This document shows positions 45,798 to 56,304 of a stretch of DNA of 64,000 nt, one piece after another; position 1 is the stretch's first letter; each line of letters begins with the position of its first letter. The stretch spans positions 28,986-92,985 of the forward strand of contig JAAOMT010000786.1 in assembly GCA_016748015.1 (NCBI GenBank), given 5' to 3'. Origin of the DNA: Geosiphon pyriformis. Lineage: Eukaryota; Glomeromycota; Glomeromycetes; Archaeosporales; Geosiphonaceae. The position numbers and the translations under genes are program-made. A model generated the notes under the pieces. That model ran no database searches, was not told the DNA's origin, and saw only the letters and a program-made list of their open reading frames with translations.

Positions 45798-48299
45798 ATG
45801 TTTGGAAATCTTGCGTCGAAAGGTTCTGGAGCGCTAGGGCAAGTTCAAATGTGAGTTGTTTGAGTCAAAGAACAAAAGCATATATGTTCTCGCTTTTTGG
45901 TTTCCTTTCACATTTCAACTTATCCTGCTCTTGATACTTCAAGCCATAATTTAGCCAAGACGGCGCGTTCACGGTGTTCCAGAAGGGCTTCTACCTCTTC
46001 CGAGATCAATAAATACAGCAAATTTATCACTCAAGAGAAATCCCAAGGAGCCTCACAAGCCATGTGTGAGTAAACTTTTGTTAAACCCCTAAAAGAGCTT
46101 TATCATGAATACGATAATCATTACATGGTTTTACATATCATGTCAGTGTATGCTACCGGCTTGAAACCGGAAGATATGAATAAAGCTCAAGTTGGAATTG
46201 CAAGCGTGTAAGTATCAATGAGCTTTTCGATCCCTTTCCAAACTGACATATTTCCCTTTTTAATTCTTCATACACAAAGGTGGTATGAAGGTAATCCATG
46301 TAATATGCACCTTCTTGACCTAGCTGCTAAGGTTAAAGAGGGAGTACAAAAAGAGGGATTGATTGGCTATAGGTTTAATACCATTGGAGTCAGTGACGGG
46401 ATAAGCATGGGTACGCGTGGTATGAGTTATTCGTTACAGAGTCGAGATTTGATTGCTGATTCTATTGAAACGGTAACTATCAAAAAGGAAAATTTATAAA
46501 GGTAGATGAGTTTTCCTTACTAACTTTTTGACCTTAATAAAGGTGATGGGTGCTCAATGGTATGATGGAAATATTACTATTCCAGGTTGCGATAAAAACA
46601 TGCCTGGGTGCCTGATTGCGATGGGTCGGCATAATCGCCCTTCATTAATGGTCTATGGGGGAACCATTCGTCCTGGTCAATCTCTTTGTGGTCAGGGTTC
46701 TTTGGATATTGTATCAGCATTTCAAGCCTATGGCTCTTATGTTGCCGGAAATATAACGGAGGAAGAGCGCTATGATATCATAAGGCACGCTTGTCCTGGT
46801 GCTGGAGCATGTGGTGGAATGTACACTGCTAACACAAGTATTTTCAAGTTGCTTGAATTTAGTTTCTATTTTTAGAAATAATCCTTCAATATTCTCTGCC
46901 ACATTTTTTATTTAGTGGCTTCTGCCATTGAAGCATTGGGCATGTCTCTTCCTTACAGCTCTTCAACGCCAGCGGAATACCCTGGTAAACTTCAGGAATG
47001 TTTAGAGGCTGGGAAAGCAATACGCAATCTTCTCGAAAAGGATATCAAACCCAGGGATATTATGACACGAAAATCCTTCGAAAATGCTATTGTTACAACG
47101 ATGATCCTAGGAGGGTCAACTAATGCTGTTTTGCACTTAATTGCCATTGCCAAATCCGTGAATGTTGATTTGCAACTGGAGGACTTTCAGAGAATCAGTG
47201 ATTCGACCCCTTTCTTGGCTAATCTTAAGCCGAGGTAAAAATCTTTAAATAATGGTGCATCTTAATTATTGCGTCAATTAATTATGAAAAGTATTTTTAA
47301 TTCCAAGTGGCAAATATATTATGGAAGATTTGCACAAAATTGGGGGTATTCCGGGTAATTGTGGATTTGTTCTGTTTATAAGCATACAAAGGCTTTAGAG
47401 GTCAATTGTTTGAGCCAGTAAAACAATTTTCCTATCCCATTACTTCCTGTAGCCGTTTTGAAATATTTGTTGCAGAACAACCTTATTAGCGGGGATGCTC
47501 TCACTGTCACCGGCAAGACCCTGGCTGAAAACCTTGAGTCTGTAAAAGAATTACAGTTTGACCAAGATATAATCCGTCCTTTATCAAATCCCATTAAAAA
47601 AACAGGTCATATACAGATCCTCTGGGGAAATCTAGCGCCTGAAGGCTCAGTAGCTAAAATTACTGGCAAAGAAGGTTTGGTTTTTAAAGGAACGGCTAAA
47701 GTCTTTGAGGGTGAAGGAGATATGCTGCGTGCCTTTGAAAGAGGAGAAATAAAGAAAGGACAAGTGATAGTAATTCGTTATGAAGGTCCAAAAGGGGGTC
47801 CAGGGATGCCAGAGATGTGTAAGTGCCCATCTCAACTTTCTCGACTTATAAATGGTTTTCTTACTTTTTTGAATTAACTTTTGGATCAGTAACACCTACA
47901 AGTGCTATAATGGGTGCCGGGCTTGGTCAAGATGTCGCACTTTTGACAGATGGCCGTTTCTCCGGTGGAAGTCATGTAAATTCCTTTTAATCATCGCTTT
48001 TCATCTGGTGCGATTCTTTTAATTAAAAGAAACATATGTTTCTTTCCCTAAAGGGTTTTATCATTGGGCACATCACCCCTGAAGCTCAATTGGGGGGTCC
48101 CATAGCTTTGGTCGAAAATGGGGATAGTATCGTCATCGATGCTGAGAAAAATATCATCAATGTTGATCTTTCAGAGGAAGAATTGGCTAAACGAAGAAAT
48201 GCTTGGGTAGCTCCTCCTTACAAAGCAACGCGAGGAACTCTATATAAATACATTAAGAATGTAACAACAGCCACACATGGTTGCGTAACTGATGAATAA
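45798..48299 (+). CDS. ILV3: Dihydroxy-acid dehydratase (mitochondrial), ILV3
   Basis: It converts 2,3-dihydroxy-isovalerate (and -methylvalerate) to the 2-oxo acids of valine and isoleucine synthesis. The exon model is 45798-45850, 45944-46065, 46147-46207, 46280-46472, 46543-46837, 46916-47234, 47308-47354, 47453-47818, 47890-47975 and 48054-48299, all GT-AG, totalling 595 codons (yeast Ilv3 is 585). The Ser/Arg-rich start with [10 protein letters not shown] looks like a mitochondrial presequence. Fe-S ligand positions are kept: Cys86 in NPCNMH, Cys159 in GCDKNMPG and Cys233 in [24 protein letters not shown] and [12 protein letters not shown] are also present. The first exon and start are the least certain part; the rest matches the family through the C-terminal GCVTDE. 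The gene converges on QDPR with a 104-bp gap. Confidence 0.95.
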
Positions 48300-48403
48300 A
48301 CCGCTAAGGTGACATGTTATTACAAATTTAAACATAATTGGTATCAAAAAAAAATTAGGCAATTCATATCTAAAGTTAGCAATTTATCTTTTTCCAAAAC
48401 GAT

Positions 48404-49563
48404 TTAACCATTAACCTCCTTAAACAAGGTCTTATTGTTTTCAGTTTCTGCTTCAACCAACTTTCCGTGTGGTATTGGAATAGCACCTGTCGCCCAATCG
48501 TATAAATGCCTGCATAATTCGTTGATAGCTAGTCATTAAAAATTCTTGTACAGAGTGATTAACGGATAAAAGCAAGGTTTTGACACCTACTGGGCTAAAT
48601 CATTTATCGGTGTATATTTCGAAAAATCGGCATTTGGGGTGGATTCTCGCGCAATAGGAGTATCAATCGTCTTACTGTGATAGAAACAAAAATTAGAAAT
48701 TAATAGAATCGGGAAAATATATTTGAACCTGGATTGACTTACGGCAATAAACCGGCCACTTTGACATTCTTGGGTAGCCCACTGCCAGGAGCAGCCAAAC
48801 TGTAAACTAATTGATGAACTCCCGCTTTGGCAACACCATAACCGATGAACGCTGTAAGATAAATGAGTTAATAAAGCTATTAAAAACGTAGAGAAGCGAA
48901 TTGAATCTCACCGGGAGTTGCGCGCAAGCCCGCGACGCCAGTTACCGTTAAAATGCCGCCTCTGAATTTTTCCACATATTATTACTATTCTTTGTAATTT
49001 ACCGTAAATTATTCATATGTTTTCCTTTGAACATACTCTTTTAAGTATAACACAGCCAATTGTGAGGAGATCAGGGATGGCCACACAGATTTCCTTAACA
49101 TTAAATCAGAATTTTTCAAAAAATCTTTGACACCACAAATATGTTAGTATCAACAAACCAAATTTTTAGATTTTGAATATTACAGCAATTCAGAAATCAG
49201 AGCTTGTTCAACCTTTATGTCCAACGTTCCCCATTGCAAATCCACCCGCCACAGAAATAATAGCGTCAAATTTTTCATCAAGCTCTAGGATTTCTTTGAC
49301 AGCTTTCGAGACTTTTTCCCCTTGTTCTTGTAATGAAAGTTCAAGGGGGACTACGACATTATATGTTGCCTGAGGGTGGGGGCGCGTACCCACCGAAACT
49401 ACCTCCTAATAAAAGGTAATCAAGAGATTAAAAGGATAAAAAATATTATGTCAAAATCTAAAAGGTGGTACTCTATACCCACCCAGCCGTGCTTGAGAAA
49501 CAACGCTACAACGCCCGTACCTAAAGAGCCAGAGCCACCATATATAATAGTTTTGAGCACCAT
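48404..49563 (-). CDS. QDPR: Dihydropteridine reductase
   Basis: It is an NADH-dependent short-chain dehydrogenase/reductase that regenerates tetrahydrobiopterin from quinonoid dihydrobiopterin. Exons (5' to 3'): 49563-49483, 49405-49213, 49124-49037, 48961-48912, 48851-48743, 48674-48591 and 48509-48404; together 236 codons against 244 in the human enzyme. The nucleotide-binding motif YGGSGSLG is at residues 8-15. FDAIISVAGGFAMGN follows, then GGILTVTGVAGLRATPG, the catalytic YGVAK pair Tyr142/Lys146, and TIDTPIARESTPNADFSKYTP. The order and spacing match the animal enzyme closely. It shares a 133-bp divergent upstream region with the LMW-PTP gene. The start ATG lies one short exon upstream of the first long exon and fits the Rossmann start. 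Confidence 0.93.
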
Positions 49564-49696
49564 TTTTGAAGTCGAGCAAAAAGCATATTCGATTATTTAT
49601 ATCTTCTATGACTTCAGATTACACGTGACCAAGTATAGTAGAATTAATTTTGGGAGGTGCAGATAATCCCACCAAATAATTTCTCAGGGACATTTA
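49564..49696. promoter_or_regulatory. Divergent promoter region between QDPR and LMW-PTP
   Basis: Only 133 bp separate the two start codons, so both promoters and 5' UTRs must overlap. No TATA element or palindrome stands out. Confidence 0.4.
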
Positions 49697-50551
49697 ATGA
49701 GCGAAGCGAAAATCAAAATTTTGTTCGTTTGCTTAGGTAGGCATAGAAATAATAACAATCTCGTAGCATATATTTTTGTGCTATTTCTCGAGTTGATCAT
49801 TTTAATATATCAATAGGTAACATTTGTCGCAGGTATGCCAACAATGCATTCTCCGTTCTCGTTTCCTTTCGACTAATATCACCTTATTTATCAGCCCTAT
49901 GGCTGAAGCTGTGTTTGCACACACAGTTCAGCAAAAAGGATTAAAAGACCGCTTTCATATCGATAGTGCTGGGACTGCTGGATATCATGTTGGAGAACGT
50001 CCTGGTATGTCCAAAATTGAGATGGAAGTTATTCATTTCAAATTGAGGGTATAAGACCTCAATTTAACATATTCTGTATCCAGATAATAGGTCAATTCAA
50101 ACCTGCAAAATTCACAATATCCCTGTCGACTCGTATGCAAGACAGGTTGTCATTTTTATCCACCATTTGTTCACCATTATATTTCTACTTATCTCTATCA
50201 TTGGTCATTCATTTAAAGGTGAAAAGGGAGGACTTTCGTGAATTTGATTATATTTTATGTATGGACAATTCAAATCTAGCGGATCTTAATGATTTGAAAC
50301 CAAAAAACTCAAAAGCAATTGGTAAAAGATCTATAGATCACTACTTTTTAGAATTTATATTTTAATCATTTCGCTTATAGGAGTATAATTTTCCTTTTTT
50401 TTTTAAAGTGAAACTTTTTGGCAATTACGATCCTCAAGGAGACCTCATAATTCGTGATCCGTACTATGGTGGAAACGATGGATTTGAGGGAAACTTTCAA
50501 CAAGTTACTAGATGTTCAGAGGGTTTTTTGCGGACATTGAATTTAGAATAA
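49697..50551 (+). CDS. LTP1: Low-molecular-weight phosphotyrosine protein phosphatase
   Basis: A small cytosolic cysteine phosphatase. Six exons are proposed: 49697-49736, 49817-49832, 49895-50004, 50084-50145, 50219-50321 and 50409-50551, giving 157 codons (human ACP1 has 158). The P-loop C12-L-G-N-I-C-R18-S is assembled across exons 1, 2 and 3. Exon 2 is a 16-nt microexon coding G-N-I-C-R. Downstream are MAEAVF, HIDSAGTAGYHVGERP, VDSYARQ, DYILCMDNSN and the general-acid loop RDPYYGG with Asp127. Splice joins restore each motif without residue loss. All landmarks of the family are present, so activity is expected. Confidence 0.95.
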
Positions 50552-50963
50552 ATAGTTCTATTCATTTAAATGCGTTTGGATCATTATAGTAGATAAAGTT
50601 GTCGTTTTAATGTTAGATGATTGTACAATTTGGAAACCCAATTTTTATTTTCGAATACCAACAACGAGTCAGTACTTTCTATCCTTTTTTCATCAAAATA
50701 GGGTTTAAATGAAAACTTGAAACGCGGGATAAAGGAAGGTAAAGAAGCACCAATTTTTTCATTTATATGTTACATTAAATCATTTACAAGTAGTATGTTT
50801 TTTTTCACTCCGAATTGCTGGCTGCCGGGATCAACTCTTGCATAGAAATAGGAAGTTTGCATAACTCGAGGAATAGTAAAAGAGTATAGTGCGCATCGTT
50901 CCCTTGAGAAAACAATAAGAATAAATATTAACGTCATAATAACAGTAAGAAATAAATTGCGAT
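50552..50963. other. Convergent 3' intergenic region
   Basis: The 412 bp between the stop codons of the LMW-PTP gene (plus) and the Gfd2-like gene (minus) would contain both 3' UTRs. It is AT-rich, with no recognisable gene or repeat. Confidence 0.5.
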
Positions 50964-51986
50964 TTACAAGAAGTCTTCCAGGTTACCGGCATTATGTAAA
51001 CAATAATTTTCAATATGAAGTTGATCCAACAAGCGGCCTAAATTGATTCGTTCATGAGGCCTCCCCACTCTCGCAGCATTCATTTCGGCAGTATCAAAAA
51101 GCTCTAGAGGCTTAATAACTTCCTGTACTTTGACACCCATACTCTCCAGATATTTTATATCCATTTTGATATCATGTCCAACAAATACTACATTACCATC
51201 ATTATCTTCAGTCAAATCTTTAAGAATCTCGGTAGAAATAGTCTTTAGGCTTTCCCAGACAGTTTTCCCGAAAGTAAAGCGATCTTTCATGTCGGGAACG
51301 AACTGTCCATTTTTTAGATGCCTGTATTCTGTCACACAGAAATGTCGATCCATAAATAAATCCGTCTGCGCGTTGTACATGCTCCATCCAACCTCCAGAA
51401 TACATGAATGGTCTTTCTCATAACTTTCAATATCAACGGCCACAAATAAGTATTTTTTCTCCTGATGCATAGCTTGTGCCCTCTCCAATGATTGTATCAA
51501 TGTACGAAGTTTCGCGTCAGCACGTACCGTTTTGTTGAATTTTTGAATTTCTTTATTAACTTTATTGAAAATGGTTGGCGAGTCGATAAAAGTAACTTCA
51601 ACGTTGTCATATTTGATATTCTGAACAACGGGTACAGTATCAAATGATTTCAAAAGGTATGATTCCAACTCCTTTTGGATAATTTTGACGGCTTCCACAG
51701 AGACAAGCAAATAGCGCCTGCCGTCAATGGGGCTGGTACCTATTAGCAATAAAATTGATAATTATTTAATTAATTAAAAAAATGAATTGTTTTGGGAATT
51801 GAACTTTATAGCATGTGACAAGATTAGAAAACAGTCACCGAGGAAAAACTCCGTTCCAGAATGGCTGTTAAAAAAGTTTCCTGGAGCAAAAAACGCTTCT
51901 ATTTTCTTTGCAACCACATCATCCCTAACTGCTTTGACCCAAAATTTACTAATATATGAATACTGTAAATAAATGGTAGCCGACAT
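50964..51986 (-). CDS. Gfd2/YDR514C-like RNase H-fold (DEDD exonuclease-type) protein
   Basis: Two exons, 51986-51839 and 51739-50964, encode 307 residues. The N-terminal part (MSATIYLQYSYISKFWVKAV...) is unassigned. The C-terminal half has a DEDDh-like core: VAVDIESYE with Asp152 and Glu154, ILEVGWSMY, GHDIKMDIKYL with Asp239/Asp243, LFDTAEMN with Asp265, and HNAGN at about 298-302. This layout is that of the Gfd2/YDR514C C-terminal domain family of fungi. Yeast Gfd2 was found as a suppressor linked to mRNA export factor Dbp5; a nuclease role here is inferred from the fold only. The gene is divergent from NAA30 across 263 bp. Confidence 0.78.
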
Positions 51987-52249
51987 GGTAGGTAACAGCG
52001 CTTGTCGCGACTAGAGGAAGAAATTGCGTCGATAATTGTATACTGGTATACGGGTATGAGTGTGTTTAATGATTTTCTCGTGGGAATATAGATAAGCTCA
52101 GTATCGTGATATTAGTTGAGGCTTTTCAAAATTTGAACAGCGGCTAGAACACCCAGAATTATCCGCTTTACGGAAAAGATGAAGGTAATTTTCTAGTAAA
52201 TAAATCAATGCATTTGGTCTAAAATTAAGACGCGTTTAATTACTAAACC
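51987..52249. promoter_or_regulatory. Divergent promoter region between the Gfd2-like gene and NAA30
   Basis: 263 bp between two start codons in opposite directions. It contains TATACTGGTATACGGGTAT near 52040, a short TATAC-rich stretch that could act for either gene. No further motif is assigned. Confidence 0.4.
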
Positions 52250-53111
52250 ATGTCGAAAGTTGAAAATAATTCTGGCACCTCAACTTTACAATATATCCCT
52301 TACTCTTCTGAGTTACAGTTACCTGGAATCATGTCTTTAATTGAGAATGATTTATCTGAACCATATTCAATTTACACTTACCGTTATTTTATTAATAATT
52401 GGCCAAATTTATGCTTCATGGTATGTTTAAAATTCTCTGTCAGAGTTTTCTAGTATGCACTAACTCCTTTGCTAAACTAGCCTTTGCTTTTAAAAAAGGA
52501 ATCTTATTGATTTCCTTGGATTTTATTGTATTAGTGATTCATTATTGATAAACCTTATATTTAAATAGACGATGGATCAAGAACAGTGCATTGGGGTCAT
52601 TATATGTAAACTGGATCGACATCATGAAGCCCTAAGAGGGTACATTGCTATGCTAGCTGTCAAAAGAGAGTATCGAAAACGAAAGATCGGTTTGTACAAG
52701 AGTTAATTCATAATAAATATCCTTTTTCTTTCTTTTTGTTTGGTTCTTGAATAATCACTATCGATTCCCGTGGTTGCGATCAATGAACGTTAGGGACAAA
52801 ATTAGTAAAAATGGCGATTAACGTGATGAAATACCAAAACGCTGACGAGGTATCATTTGATCAAGTTTAACTGCTTGAGTAAATGTTTCCTCATGCGTGG
52901 TATAAATCTCCTCTGATATTTATCTAAAATATAGATTGTCCTTGAAACTGAAAATACCAATGTTGGTGCACTCTCTTTATACCAAAACTTGGGTTTTATA
53001 AGAGATAAACGATTATATCGATATTATCTTAATGGGGTGGATGCATTCCGTCTAAAATTGTTTTGTAAAGGCGAAAACCATTTGGTCAAAATTGAACATG
53101 ATAAACAATGA
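52250..53111 (+). CDS. NAA30: N-alpha-acetyltransferase 30, NatC catalytic subunit
   Basis: It transfers acetyl groups from acetyl-CoA to N-terminal Met followed by bulky hydrophobic residues, acting in the NatC complex. Exons are 52250-52420, 52569-52689, 52794-52849 and 52935-53111, giving 174 residues. Features in order: [19 protein letters not shown] at about 39-57, [28 protein letters not shown] (acetyl-CoA-binding R-x-x-x-I-G segment ending at Gly98), [20 protein letters not shown] and [20 protein letters not shown] near the C terminus. The match to the NAA30/Mak3 family is co-linear and complete. It lacks the long N-terminal extension of the animal protein, as yeast Mak3 does. It converges on CIA1 with 123 bp between stops. 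Confidence 0.96.
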
Positions 53112-53234
53112 AGACGGAAGAAAGATAACGTTCTTGTTGCCAACCACCTCAACAGTGGCGTGATTTTTATATATAATAAATCTAAGCAGGAATTTGCGCA
53201 TTATTATTGATTAATTAATATCAAATAGAAAACA

Positions 53235-54725
53235 TTATTGTTCTATGAATTGCCATATTCTTATGATTCCATCATCTCCCGCACTGGCCAGTAAATTAGC
53301 GTTGACACTCGACGGAAACCACTGTACACAATTAATGTCAGCAGCTCCATGAGCTGATGAGATTGATGCTACCATGGTAAAATTAGGATCAGATGATGAA
53401 ATTTGTTCAAATATTCGTATAAAATTATCACCACTCCCACTTGCAATTCGCCCATGGATTTTGGACCAAGACACAGAATAAATGCATCTTTGGTGATAAC
53501 CACTTAGAGTGGATATACATTTCCATTTCGGATCAGCCCGAATACTCCCAATACTTTCAGTAATAGTTGGAGGATAACGCCGCCAAAATTTCAGAGTCTT
53601 ATCGTCAGAGGCGGATACTTATGCAAAACGTAGCCCAAGAGCTTTAGTGTAAGAGTTCGGATACTTTATGTCAAAGGATGAAATTTGATAAAGCAAAAAT
53701 GAATTATTTCTCACCTAAGCATTCTCCCGTCTTATCAAAATCAAGACCCCAAACTGTGCTTTCATGTCCCTCTAACGTATCAGAACAATACCAATCATCA
53801 TCATCATCTTTCCATATTTTTATTGTATCATCATAACTTGCCGATGCTAATAACTTTAGATGAGGGTTAATGGATTGATTTTGAATTTATTTTATTTAGG
53901 TCGGCCAAATGCAAAATTTATCATATAATGTGAACAAAAATAGAATATGATCAATTATTATTACTTCTTCCGTTGGATGCCAGATGACCATTTTGACATC
54001 TTGAATGTGTTCTTGTTGTACACTTATACATTCAAATTCGTTATCAGCCCCCACTAGGTTTTCAGTGAATTGTTATAAAAGCGATGTTAACACATAGAAT
54101 TACAAAAAATAATTTCGAATGGGAATACCCTACATTACCTTCCCATATCCAAACACTTTTATCGCGACCACAAGTAGAAAGTAATAAACCTGTAGAGGAC
54201 CATGATGCCGCTTTCGTTTCATTTTCATGACCCTCTAACGTGGCTACACATTCATAGTCTTATTGGTTGTTGCATTTTGTAAATCCAAGAGTATATGTAA
54301 ATTAGAAATTGTGCCAAAAATCTAAGGTGAATCAAACAGAGTGATTGTTGAAATCCTAAAAATTACCTCCACCGTCTGCCTCTCGTTCCCAAATCCCTGT
54401 GGTGGCATCAAAGCTAGCTGTCGCTAACTGACGACCATTCGGGCTCCATGCAACACTTCGTATTGTTCGCTTATGAGCTCCTTCTAAAACATTTATACAA
54501 GTCCAATGTCTGGGTTCAGTTGGAGATTGTACCCATAAACGGACTGTTTTGTCGCCACCACAACTTGCCAGCATAGTCCCTACGGGCGACCAAGAAACTG
54601 ACCATACTCTATCGGTGTGTCCTGAATGAATTGAAACTTTATTTTATACACAAACGTGACTAAGTTAATAAGTTAACTAAAGTAAACTTGCCTTTGAGCT
54701 CTGCTAGAAGTTCCAAACGCCCCAT
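53235..54725 (-). CDS. CIA1: Cytosolic iron-sulfur assembly WD40 protein CIA1/CIAO1
   Basis: It is the seven-bladed WD40 scaffold of the CIA targeting complex that delivers Fe-S clusters to cytosolic and nuclear proteins. Exons: 54725-54692, 54621-54367, 54258-54139, 54053-53965, 53853-53715 and 53617-53235, totalling 339 residues, the same as the human protein. WD repeats are visible as [78 protein letters not shown] and [12 protein letters not shown]. The [11 protein letters not shown] and [10 protein letters not shown] blade ends fit the family. Intron 1 appears to use a GC-AG site pair. The gene is divergent from the DSP gene across 202 bp. Confidence 0.96.
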
Positions 54726-54927
54726 TATCAATTTTTTAAAAGCTTTCGAGATTATGCAAGTGAATCTTCGAACGACGATCAATCCAATCAGTATTTATAG
54801 TCCGTACTTTTAAAACATTCATCTCCTACTACCATTTTTAATATCTTTTCTCTCAATACAGCCTCTTCAGTAAAGCCTTATTTAATTACTAGGTTTTAAT
54901 TAAGTACAACCCATTTTGGTAGACCAA
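54726..54927. promoter_or_regulatory. Divergent promoter region between CIA1 and the DSP gene
   Basis: 202 bp between the opposing start codons. It includes a CTCTCAATACAGCC stretch and poly-T runs. No specific element is assigned. Confidence 0.35.
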
Positions 54928-55705
54928 ATGAGTTTGCAACATTTGATTCCTCCTTTGGTATTCGGAGATTCATCCCAAGTTTTGCGAATTGTGCTCTTTA
55001 GCCGACTGTGTTTTGGAAGCCAAAATTACAAATTTTCAATTTTTGATCAAAATTAGAATTATGGCATGATAGAAGAAGATTTGTACAGATCAGGACAACC
55101 TAATGAGCTCAATTTCCCTTTCTTGGAAAAACTTGGCCTCAAAACGGTGGTCTGGTTGGCACCAGAAGAGCCAAATCAACGTTTGTAAGTTTGAGATTGT
55201 TCACCAATATTTTCTATATCTTTGGCGTCGAAGCTTCAAATATCACGGTTTCTATATTGGCTTTCTCCCTAAAATTACAGCTTGAATTTCATTGACGATC
55301 AAGAGATCAAACTTTGCCATCTTGGAGTAATTTCATCGGTAAACGCATGGGATCCGATTACTGAAGAAGTGGTTTTGGAAGCATTGGAGTTAATTCTTAA
55401 TCCTAGAAACTATCCAATGATTGTAATGTGTAATTTAGGTCGCCATCGAACAGGTTTAGTTAAATGACCGACATTTCACTAAATTGTTTATTTATTAACC
55501 TATAATGATTAATACTTTATCTATGTTCGGCAAAGGTACCATTGTTGGATGTCTTCGCAAACTTCAGAGATGGAATCTCACTTCAATATTCGAAGAATAT
55601 CGTCGATATGCTGGACCAAAAGTTCGAGTTCTCAATGAGCAATTCATCGAGTTATTTGATACGGACCTGGTCAGAGTTCCTGTGAATCCCCCTAAATGGC
55701 TTTGA
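54928..55705 (+). CDS. Atypical dual-specificity phosphatase of the Siw14/Oca (PFA-DSP) family
   Basis: Exons 54928-54957, 55057-55184, 55281-55453 and 55536-55705 give 166 residues. The N-terminal block [18 protein letters not shown] is assembled across exons 1 and 2, followed by [25 protein letters not shown], the signature C103-N-L-G-R-H-R109-T-G split by intron 3, and [24 protein letters not shown]. Family members hydrolyse phosphotyrosine or inositol pyrophosphates (Siw14 acts on the 5-beta phosphate); the substrate here is unknown. The usual His before the catalytic Cys is Met (VMCNLG), which could lower Cys reactivity. Cys and Arg are kept, so it is probably catalytically competent. 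Confidence 0.9.
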
Positions 55706-56304
55706 TATATTCGTTTTGGTCGAATGTGTTGCAACGAAATTTGTTTCTCCGGCAATCCCAAAGAAACAATCCCATTTTTGAACGGAGTAACAAATCTCTG
55801 GTTTTATTTAATGTTTTTTAAAGGATTTTTATTTTTAAAGTTTTATAGGTAACGATTCATTATAATCAAATAACAAAGGCCACCTTTAAAATAGCTATTG
55901 AAAACTTACGACAAAAAAGAACTCGTCAACCTAGAAGAAAATTTCAGAGACAAAAATTTAATGCTTCTAGCCTTCTACCCCAAATGTTCAAAAATGTAAA
56001 ATATATGTTAAATATATGTATAAATATTTTATATTTAGGGGATCATTTAGAAAGCACGAGTAGAAGAGGAAATATAGAATAGGGAATAAAATTTAATACA
56101 AATAGCATCAAAGGGACAAGGGGTGCATAAAATGGACATATAAAATCGGAAGGGTACCGAGAAAATTGCCTTTTAATACAAAAAAATTTATAAAAGATTG
56201 AGAAAAGAAATCTGATCAAAAAATATTATTACTGCAAGAGTCCAATTGAGCCTAACTCGAGCATAGATGTCAGAATTTCCGTGCAAGATAAAAGGAATAA
56301 ATTC
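55706..56304. other. Convergent 3' intergenic region
   Basis: About 600 bp between the DSP gene and the RNA-binding protein gene. No conserved coding sequence is seen. The pieces nearest the stops should be 3' UTRs. Confidence 0.5.

Noticed and set aside
45665-45934. Upstream ATG at 45704 as the ILV3 start
   Set aside because: That frame does not continue into the dehydratase frame through the GTGAGT donor at 45851 and the acceptor at 45943, whereas the ATG at 45798 does and yields a presequence-like N terminus.
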